DNA of 6,131 nucleotides from Marvinbryantia sp. (GTDB taxonomy: Bacteria > Bacillota > Clostridia > Lachnospirales > Lachnospiraceae). Positions 1-4,029 of the stretch are shown here, in pieces; the first letter of the stretch is position 1; each line of letters begins with the position of its first letter. The stretch is taken from positions 1 to 6,131 of the forward strand of contig JAEDFS010000080.1 of NCBI GenBank assembly GCA_016297895.1, in the 5' to 3' direction. A program made the translations under genes and the position numbers. The notes beneath the pieces were generated by a model. The model saw only the letters and a program-made list of their open reading frames with translations, did no database searches and had not been told where the DNA came from.

Positions 1-284
1 TGTATATCGTTACCTATACTTATGAAAATCTGGGTTATGAATCCGATTTTATGGATGGACTGTATGTGAACCTTGAGGATGGCATTGTGGATAATGCCGG
101 AAAAATGGGATATTCGTATCCCGGGGATATTACGTTATATCCCCAGGAAACACCTGTAGGTGCAGTCTGTGAAGCACAGGCATGTATCGGAGTGGATAAT
201 CCGGGAAGCTTTCAGATCAATTTCTATCAGTATGACGGAAACGAGGAAAAGCAGTCTGCTGTATTCGAGATCGAGGTGAAATGA
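1..284 (+). CDS. C-terminal part of a probable secreted or lipoprotein Ig-like domain protein (5' end outside window)
   Basis: The frame is open from base 3, giving 93 codons and then TGA at 282-284; the true start lies left of the window, so the Met at 51 is probably internal. The visible part is acidic and rich in Tyr, Gly and beta-forming residues. It begins with alternating hydrophobic residues (YIVTYTYENLG), followed by SYPGD, YPQETPVG and a terminal FEIEVK strand. This pattern resembles the Ig-like domains (DUF4352/DUF5067-like) found at the C-termini of Firmicutes lipoproteins; that is recalled family resemblance, not a database hit. No membrane segment or catalytic motif is visible, and any signal peptide would be in the missing part. 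The gene converges on tenI with no intergenic base. I see no intrinsic terminator for it after the stop. Confidence 0.7.
   Translation, partial: YIVTYTYENLGYESDFMDGLYVNLEDGIVDNAGKMGYSYPGDITLYPQETPVGAVCEAQACIGVDNPGSFQINFYQYDGNEEKQSAVFEIEVK
101..144 (-). terminator. Candidate intrinsic terminator of the thi operon, inside the convergent gene
   Basis: Read on the minus strand, two hairpins lie directly side by side. The first pairs 137-144 with 123-130 (8 bp, perfect, 6-nt loop). The second pairs 117-122 with 107-112 (6 bp, GGGATA/TATCCC, CGAA tetraloop) and is followed after one A by five T (101-105 read in reverse). It lies about 140 nt past the tenI stop, and no other terminator for this operon is visible in the window. 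The second stem is short and only half GC, so efficiency is uncertain. The same bases encode the conserved-looking SYPGD stretch of the opposite gene. Confidence 0.45.
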
Positions 285-872
285 TCAGAAAATGCATTCC
301 GGTTTCTCCGCCTTCATAAGAGACGACATGAGACAAATACCCGCTGCCCCTGCAGATATGCAGGAGGCAGCATTTTCTTTTGTGATCCCGCCGATGGCGT
401 AAACGGGGATCGTGACAGAACGGCAGACATCAGCAAGAAAAGCAAGGCCTCTTGGTTCCAGACCCTTTTTGCAGTCGGTGGGAAAAATATGACCGGCGGT
501 GACATAGGAAGCACCGGCCTGTTCGGCTTTTATCGCTTCTTCCACGGAGTGGATGGAGACGCCGATCTCACGGAATGCATTTTTTTCTGATTCGTCCATC
601 TGCAGAAACCGTGACAGAGGAAGATGGATCCTTTTGCAGTCCAGCTCTTTCGCAGCCTCGGTATAAGTATGAAGATAGAGAGGGACGCCTTTGGCGCCGC
701 AGATCTTTATGGCATCACGGGCCAGTGCTTTATACTCCTGTTCGGTCAGATCTTTTTCCCTTAAGATCACGGCAGAGACGCCGCTCTCGATCACTTTTTG
801 GAACTGCTCCAAAAAGTGATCCGTCAGATGGCGGTTTGTGACAAAAATTGTTTTATACATAGACATAATCAT
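285..872 (-). CDS. tenI: Thiazole tautomerase TenI (ThiE-like fold)
   Basis: This 195-residue TIM-barrel protein of the ThiE/TenI superfamily is the usual length for TenI. It would convert the thiazole carboxylate tautomer released by ThiG into the aromatic thiazole phosphate carboxylate. The stretch GHIFPTDCKKGLEPRGL (127-143) closely resembles the Bacillus subtilis TenI motif around its catalytic His; here that is His128. ThiE has GP(I/V)F at this place. The ThiE pyrophosphate and Mg-binding Asn-Asp is replaced by His68-Thr69. LREK (37-40), SIHSVEEA (106-113) and the phosphate-binding IGGIT (160-164) are present. The start is ambiguous: ATG codons lie at 872, 866 and 860, and all overlap the 3' end of thiH (by 20, 14 or 8 nt). 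The nearest GGAGG (894-898) is 21 nt from the first ATG, so translational coupling to thiH is likely. Met at 860 fits the family N-terminus best. Automatic annotation may call it thiamine phosphate synthase. Confidence 0.85.
   Translation of the reverse strand: MIMSMYKTIFVTNRHLTDHFLEQFQKVIESGVSAVILREKDLTEQEYKALARDAIKICGAKGVPLYLHTYTEAAKELDCKRIHLPLSRFLQMDESEKNAFREIGVSIHSVEEAIKAEQAGASYVTAGHIFPTDCKKGLEPRGLAFLADVCRSVTIPVYAIGGITKENAASCISAGAAGICLMSSLMKAEKPECIF
789..821 (-). repeat. Perfect 14-bp inverted repeat (RNA hairpin) inside tenI
   Basis: Positions 789-802 (GATCACTTTTTGGA) are the exact reverse complement of 808-821, with a 5-nt spacer at 803-807. In mRNA this is a 14-bp uninterrupted stem spanning about codons 18-28 of tenI, some 50 nt after the first ATG. 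It has no U-tract after it on either strand, so it is not an ordinary terminator. By simple base statistics, a perfect 14-bp stem with a short loop is not expected in a 6-kb window. A role in mRNA stability, ribosome pausing or control of the last operon gene is inference only. Confidence 0.8.
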
Positions 873-2106
873 TTAATACCGGCTGTAAGCCTTCCTCCGA
901 CATATCCTGGTACATCTGGTCAAAGCTTCTTCCATCGGAGATCTCGAACTGTTCATCTCCTGCTTCTTCTGATGCCGTTCCTTCATATTTGCTCTCGTGA
1001 TCCCCAATTCCGGTGGAAACGCCGGCGGAGACCTTGGTGGCGGCAATCTTCACGATTCCGTCCCGGAAATGCTTCTGCTCACGTGAGGATACGGTGATTC
1101 CCACATAGGGCAGGAAGATACGGTAAGCACAGAGCACCTGGCACAGCTCTTTTTCATGGACGTCCAGAGGGTTGATCTTATCGTTGTTGATGATGGGGCG
1201 AAGCCTTGGGCAGGAGAGAGAATACTCTGCGTGAGGATATTTTCTCTGAAGGTAATATACATGGAGAGCGGAAGCCAGGGCGTCTTTTCTGAAATCGGAG
1301 AGACCTAAAAGGGCAGAAAATCCCACGCCCCTCATGCCTCCTAAAATGGCCCGCTCCTGTGCATCAAAGCGATAGGGGAAAACACGTTTGTGACCCAGAA
1401 GGTGAAGGGTCTCGTATTTGTCAGAGTCATAGGTTTCCTGGAAAACGGTGACATAATCCGCACCGCATTCGTGAAGATACCGGTATTCATCGGTGTTCAC
1501 CGGATAGATCTCAAGCCCCACATTCCGAAAATACCGGGAAGCCAGCTTACATGCCTCACCGATGTAATTAACATCACTCTTACTGCGGCTTTCACCGGTG
1601 AGGATCAGGATCTCCTCAATACCGGAATCGGCGATCACCTTCATTTCCTTTTTAATTTCTTCAAAATTCAGCTTTTTCCGGCGGATGTCATTGTAGCAGT
1701 TGAATCCGCAGTATACGCAGTAATTTTCACAGTAGTTGGCAATATACAGTGGTGTAAAGAGATAGACTGTATTGCCGAAGTGTCTGCTGGTCTCCAGTTT
1801 TGCTCTTTCCGCCATTTCCTCCAGGTGGGGAAGGGCGGCAGGAGAGAGGAGTGCTTTGAAATCCTCCACGCTGCAGGTCTCATGGGCGAGAGCCCGGCGG
1901 ACATCCGCATCGGTATAAGATTCGTAATCGTAATGTTCCATTTCATGAAGCACCCGGTCCCGGATGTCTGAGGAGATCTGCTCCATCCCGGGAAGATAGG
2001 CCATATGATCGGCACGGCTGGAGGGATCGTTTTCCAGACGGTGCTTTTTTTCCAGTGCTTTTGCACTCAGTTTGTCGGAATCTATAAAAAACTGATTTTC
2101 ACTCAT
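853..2106 (-). CDS. thiH: 2-iminoacetate (dehydroglycine) synthase ThiH, radical SAM
   Basis: ThiH is a radical SAM enzyme that cleaves tyrosine to dehydroglycine and p-cresol, feeding ThiG. The [4Fe-4S] motif is C126-x3-C130-x2-C133 within NYCENYCVYCGF. Other family signatures are FGNTVYLFTPLYIANYC, TGES (170-173), FQETY (222-226), LLGLSDFR (266-273), SCPRLRP (298-304), SSREQ (340-344) and the C-terminal EQFEISDGRS (385-394). The extra C-terminal cysteine motif of HydG is absent, which favours ThiH over HydG. At 417 residues it is about 40 longer than E. coli ThiH; the excess is an N-terminal segment of roughly 45 residues that precedes the part alignable to E. coli. The ATG at 2106 has an AGAGGTG ribosome binding site at proper distance. 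It follows thiG by 12 nt and overlaps tenI, consistent with a single transcript. Confidence 0.96.
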   Translation of the reverse strand: MSENQFFIDSDKLSAKALEKKHRLENDPSSRADHMAYLPGMEQISSDIRDRVLHEMEHYDYESYTDADVRRALAHETCSVEDFKALLSPAALPHLEEMAERAKLETSRHFGNTVYLFTPLYIANYCENYCVYCGFNCYNDIRRKKLNFEEIKKEMKVIADSGIEEILILTGESRSKSDVNYIGEACKLASRYFRNVGLEIYPVNTDEYRYLHECGADYVTVFQETYDSDKYETLHLLGHKRVFPYRFDAQERAILGGMRGVGFSALLGLSDFRKDALASALHVYYLQRKYPHAEYSLSCPRLRPIINNDKINPLDVHEKELCQVLCAYRIFLPYVGITVSSREQKHFRDGIVKIAATKVSAGVSTGIGDHESKYEGTASEEAGDEQFEISDGRSFDQMYQDMSEEGLQPVLNDYVYV

Positions 2107-2118
2107 GAAGGTTCACCT

Positions 2119-2889
2119 CTAATCTCTCAAAAATCCGGTCAGGGGATCGGAAGCGGAAGCACCCCGTTCCAGCACACGGCCAAGACCGGCAAGGTAGGCT
2201 GCACGTCCTGCTTCAATGGCATTTTTAAAGGCTCCGGCCATGGCGGGCACATCCCCTGCAGTGGCAATGGCGGTATTTGCCATGATGGCTGCGGCTCCCA
2301 TTTCCATCGCCTCACATGCCTGGGAGGGTTTTCCGATTCCGGCATCTACAATGACGGGAAGGTCGATCTCATCAATCAGGATCTGGATAAATTCCTTTGT
2401 GGCCAGTCCTTTGTTGGAGCCGATGGGGGATCCAAGGGGCATTACAGCTGCGGCACCGGCATTTACAAGATCCCTGGCAGTATAAAGATCCGGGTACATA
2501 TAGGGAAGCACTACAAAGCCTTCCTTAGCCAGAAGCTCGGTGGCCTTTACGGTTTCCACATTATCGGGGAGCAGATATTTGCTGTCCCGCATGATCTCGA
2601 TCTTTACAAAATTTCCGCAGCCAAGCTCACGGGCCATACGTGCAATGCGGACCGCTTCCTGGGCGTCCCTGGCACCGGAGGTGTTGGGAAGAAGCGTTAC
2701 ATTGTCTGGAATGTGATCCAGAATACTCTCATTCTTTTTCGTATTGGTGCGGCGTACGGCCAGAGTAATGATCTGTGCGCCTGCGTTTTCTACGGCTGCC
2801 TTGATCAGTTCCATGGAATATTTCCCGGAACCCAGAATAAAACGGGAAGAAAATTCTTTTCCCCCTAAGGTAAAGGTATCTTTTTTCAT
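2119..2889 (-). CDS. thiG: Thiazole synthase ThiG
   Basis: ThiG condenses 1-deoxy-D-xylulose 5-phosphate, dehydroglycine and the ThiS thiocarboxylate into the thiazole phosphate carboxylate. The 256-residue length is normal. The catalytic Schiff-base lysine is Lys96 in GCGNFVKIEI, the same number as in Bacillus subtilis ThiG. Also visible are SRFILGSGKY (15-24), LAVRR (43-47), LPNTSGARDAQEAVR (67-81), the phosphate-binding PLGSPIGS (151-158), VDAGIGKPS (181-189) and MANTAIA (203-209). The ATG at 2889 has AAGGAG seven bases upstream; this site overlaps the TAA stop of thiF, so the gap is only 11 nt. ThiG normally forms a complex with ThiS and can bind ThiH, both encoded here. Confidence 0.98.
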   Translation of the reverse strand: MKKDTFTLGGKEFSSRFILGSGKYSMELIKAAVENAGAQIITLAVRRTNTKKNESILDHIPDNVTLLPNTSGARDAQEAVRIARMARELGCGNFVKIEIMRDSKYLLPDNVETVKATELLAKEGFVVLPYMYPDLYTARDLVNAGAAAVMPLGSPIGSNKGLATKEFIQILIDEIDLPVIVDAGIGKPSQACEAMEMGAAAIMANTAIATAGDVPAMAGAFKNAIEAGRAAYLAGLGRVLERGASASDPLTGFLRD

Positions 2890-2900
2890 GTCTGTTCTCC

Positions 2901-3542
2901 TTATGCTTCGTGTTCTATGATCAGTTCTAAAATTTTGTTTGCCTGGTGTGCGGCGCAGAGCATGACCCGGGGAGCCATCAGGCCGCCGCAGTGTTCTATA
3001 TCTGAGACCTCATCTCCGCACAGATAATAGTGAGAGAAGACTTTTCTGGTACGGATCCCGTTGCTGTTGCCGTACCCGGCCATTCCGGAAGCACCTACCA
3101 GAAATTTTTCCGGAAACCGCTCCAGCACCATATTGGTCAGCAGGGCCTTTGCTTCCGGAACATCAAAGGCTTCACAAAGATAGGTATCCTCTTTTAAAAG
3201 CTCCGGGATATTTTCTTCCGTAAGCCGGACGGGATCGGAGCAGATCTCAAGATAGGGATTCACTGCCAGCAGAGAATCCCTGAGCGCAAAGGCCTTGGAT
3301 TGTCCAAGCTGAGACACACTGTATTGCTGTCGGTTCAGATTCGTCAGATCCACACAGTCAAAGTCGATGAGATGAAGATGTCCCACACCGCATCTTGCCA
3401 GTGCAAATGCGATATTGGAACCCAGTCCCCCAAGCCCGCAGACGGCCACCCGTGCCCGGCTGATCTTTTCCTGTATTTCTTTTGTGTGGCGCAGGGCCAG
3501 TGCCGCATCGATTTCTTCCCTGGATGGAAGGGGTGTATTCAA
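2901..3542 (-). CDS. thiF: ThiS adenylyltransferase ThiF (short, family 2 type)
   Basis: This E1-like Rossmann enzyme activates the C-terminal Gly-Gly of ThiS by adenylation ahead of sulfur transfer. Numbering from the upstream GTG, the nucleotide loop GLGGLGSN is at 39-46, LIDFDCVDLTNLNRQQY (61-77) has the Mg/ATP Asp residues and the conserved Arg, and CEAFD is at 126-130. It is about 213 residues, close to the short clostridial ThiF family rather than E. coli ThiF (about 250). It has no CxxC zinc pairs. Start choice: a GTG at 3551 gives three more residues, but the strong AGGAGG (3551-3556) touches that codon. TTG at 3542 sits 8 nt after AGGAGG and is preferred. With this start the gene begins one base after the thiS stop. 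Confidence 0.93.
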   Translation of the reverse strand: MNTPLPSREEIDAALALRHTKEIQEKISRARVAVCGLGGLGSNIAFALARCGVGHLHLIDFDCVDLTNLNRQQYSVSQLGQSKAFALRDSLLAVNPYLEICSDPVRLTEENIPELLKEDTYLCEAFDVPEAKALLTNMVLERFPEKFLVGASGMAGYGNSNGIRTRKVFSHYYLCGDEVSDIEHCGGLMAPRVMLCAAHQANKILELIIEHEA

Positions 3543-3543
3543 C

Positions 3544-3738
3544 TCAGCCACCTCCTACAAAACACACGATCTCCAGGACGTCTCCGTCCTCCAGGATCTT
3601 GTGTTCGTATTCGCTTTTTGGAATGATCCTTTCATTGCATTCCACAGCGATCCGATCCCGGGAATAGCCATTTTCTTCCAGGTAAGCAAGCAGCGTCTGC
3701 CCCTGGACCATTTCTTCTTTTCCGTTGATCTTAACCAT
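3544..3738 (-). CDS. thiS: Sulfur carrier protein ThiS
   Basis: This 64-residue ubiquitin-fold protein carries sulfur as a C-terminal thiocarboxylate to ThiG. It starts MVKINGKEE, has the typical TLLAYLEENG helix (15-24), AVECNERIIP strand (31-40) and LEDGDVLEIV (49-58), and ends in FVGGG with the diagnostic terminal Gly-Gly. The ATG at 3738 fits the family start exactly but has no ribosome binding site next to it. The nearest one, AAGAAAGGA (3778-3786), is about 40 nt upstream, with a 7-bp hairpin between. An in-frame TTG at 3768 is 9 nt from AGGA and would add ten residues (74 aa). The family norm favours ATG. The stop TGA (3544-3546) is one base from the preferred thiF start, and the Gly-Gly-Gly codons also form the thiF ribosome binding site. 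Confidence 0.92.
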   Translation of the reverse strand: MVKINGKEEMVQGQTLLAYLEENGYSRDRIAVECNERIIPKSEYEHKILEDGDVLEIVCFVGGG

Positions 3739-3748
3739 ACGTTTTTTC

Positions 3749-3773
3749 AACTGTTTTATAAAATCCAACAGTT
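3749..3773 (-). promoter_or_regulatory. Hairpin between ribosome binding site and thiS ATG
   Basis: In the thiS leader, AACTGTT (3773 down to 3767) pairs with AACAGTT (3755 down to 3749) around an 11-nt loop. The stem starts 4 nt after the AAGAAAGGA ribosome binding site and ends 10 nt before ATG 3738. If folded, it would shorten the effective distance between the site and ATG to about 14 nt. It would also occlude the alternative TTG at 3768. The stem is AT-rich and weak, so a function is uncertain. Confidence 0.4.
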
Positions 3774-3777
3774 TTAT

Positions 3778-3786
3778 TCCTTTCTT
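3778..3786 (-). promoter_or_regulatory. Ribosome binding site upstream of thiS
   Basis: AAGAAAGGA on the minus strand is the only purine-rich Shine-Dalgarno-like stretch before thiS. It is well placed for TTG 3768 (9-nt spacing) but far from ATG 3738, so it bears directly on which start is used. Confidence 0.5.
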
Positions 3787-3840
3787 AAAAATAGAGCTGG
3801 AGACCGTCCCGGGAAAAAGCAGAGCAATTTCCTGAGATAC

Positions 3841-3893
3841 AAAAAAGCCACACAAAGAAATACACCCGCGGTGGTGTACCCCTTCGTGTGGCT
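3841..3893 (-). terminator. Intrinsic terminator in the thi leader (attenuator)
   Basis: On the minus strand AGCCACAC (3893 down to 3886) pairs with GTGTGGCT (3853 down to 3846), continuing through the inner segments to a potential 21-bp stem. Six T follow at 3846-3841. It lies between the promoter and thiS, about 100 nt before the ATG, so the operon needs read-through to be expressed. It works in one direction only, since the plus strand has no T-run after the hairpin. Confidence 0.88.
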
Positions 3894-3908
3894 GTTCGTC
3901 AACACTCT
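3841..3908 (-). ncRNA. thiS-motif RNA: probable HMP-PP riboswitch with embedded terminator
   Basis: The thi transcript should begin near 3908, seven bases past the -10 box. Almost all of the next 68 nt are taken up by one hairpin: 3886-3893 pairs with 3846-3853 (8 bp), 3879-3885 with 3854-3860 (7 bp, four of them G-U), and 3873-3878 with 3861-3866 (6 bp), closing a 6-nt loop. A run of U follows. The thiS-motif RNAs, shown to sense the thiamin precursor HMP-PP, are very small aptamers embedded in a terminator stem immediately upstream of thiS, which matches this place and architecture. The G-rich/U-rich middle of the stem is a plausible aptamer core. I could not align it to the covariance model. 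No TPP-riboswitch core motif is present. For the known class, ligand binding favours read-through (recalled from the literature). Confidence 0.75.
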
Positions 3909-3929
3909 GCTTTAGATTATAAAAGCAGA
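3906..3929. repeat. 8-bp inverted repeat around the thi -10 box, possible operator
   Basis: TCTGCTTT (3906-3913) and AAAGCAGA (3922-3929) are perfect inverted copies flanking AGATTATA, so they bracket the -10 hexamer exactly. A third copy, AAAGCAGAG, is in the leader at 3816-3824, downstream of the terminator. The arrangement suits a repressor operator overlapping the promoter. No regulator gene is in the window, and the half site is not one I recognise. Confidence 0.45.
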
Positions 3930-3944
3930 CGGAGGATTTGTCAA
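3916..3944 (-). promoter_or_regulatory. Sigma-A promoter of the thi operon
   Basis: On the minus strand TTGACA (3944 down to 3939) and TATAAT (3921 down to 3916) both match the consensus at every position and are separated by exactly 17 bp. The predicted start is near 3908-3909. Such a strong promoter followed by a terminator suggests that control acts mainly after initiation or through a repressor at the -10 repeat. Confidence 0.9.
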
Positions 3945-3970
3945 TGAAAGATTTCAGATGCTTTGCATTC

Positions 3971-3999
3971 TTGCATCCCTGCTGAGGCAATGTTATGAT
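3971..3999 (+). promoter_or_regulatory. Extended -10 promoter of the GH2 gene
   Basis: TTGCAT (3971-3976) and TATGAT (3994-3999) are 17 bp apart, with TG at 3991-3992 giving a TGnTATGAT extended -10. Transcription would start near 4006, leaving a short leader with AGGAGG at 4016-4021, 8 nt before the ATG at 4030. A second TTGCAT at 3963-3968 is a near copy of the -35 but is wrongly spaced. The -35 elements of this promoter and the divergent thi promoter are under 30 bp apart. An imperfect palindrome TGAAAGATTTCA (3945-3956) lies between them. Confidence 0.7.
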
Positions 4000-4029
4000 G
4001 GTGGTAAGTGTGTTGAGGAGGATGTGAAC

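Noticed and set aside
1390..2868. Long plus-strand frames opposite thiH and thiG (1390-1971 and 2005-2868)
   Set aside because: They are exactly antisense to strongly conserved enzymes, lack ribosome binding sites and show no recognisable domains.
3083..3160. Three copies of TTCCGGAA within thiF
   Set aside because: The copies are irregularly spaced (25 and 45 bp) and explained by common codons such as CCG GAA; no regulatory context.
3841..3893. Bidirectional terminator also serving plus-strand transcription
   Set aside because: On the plus strand the hairpin is followed by GTTCGTC with no T-run, and no plus-strand gene ends there.
3739..3938. TPP riboswitch upstream of thiS
   Set aside because: A thi operon invites this call, but the CUGAGA and ACCUGAUC...GCGNAGGGA core elements are not in the minus-strand leader. 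The CTGAGA at 3832-3837 is on the plus strand.
3945..3956. TGAAAGATTTCA palindrome between the divergent promoters as an operator
   Set aside because: It is short, imperfect at the centre, AT-rich and single copy; kept only as a remark in the GH2 promoter entry.
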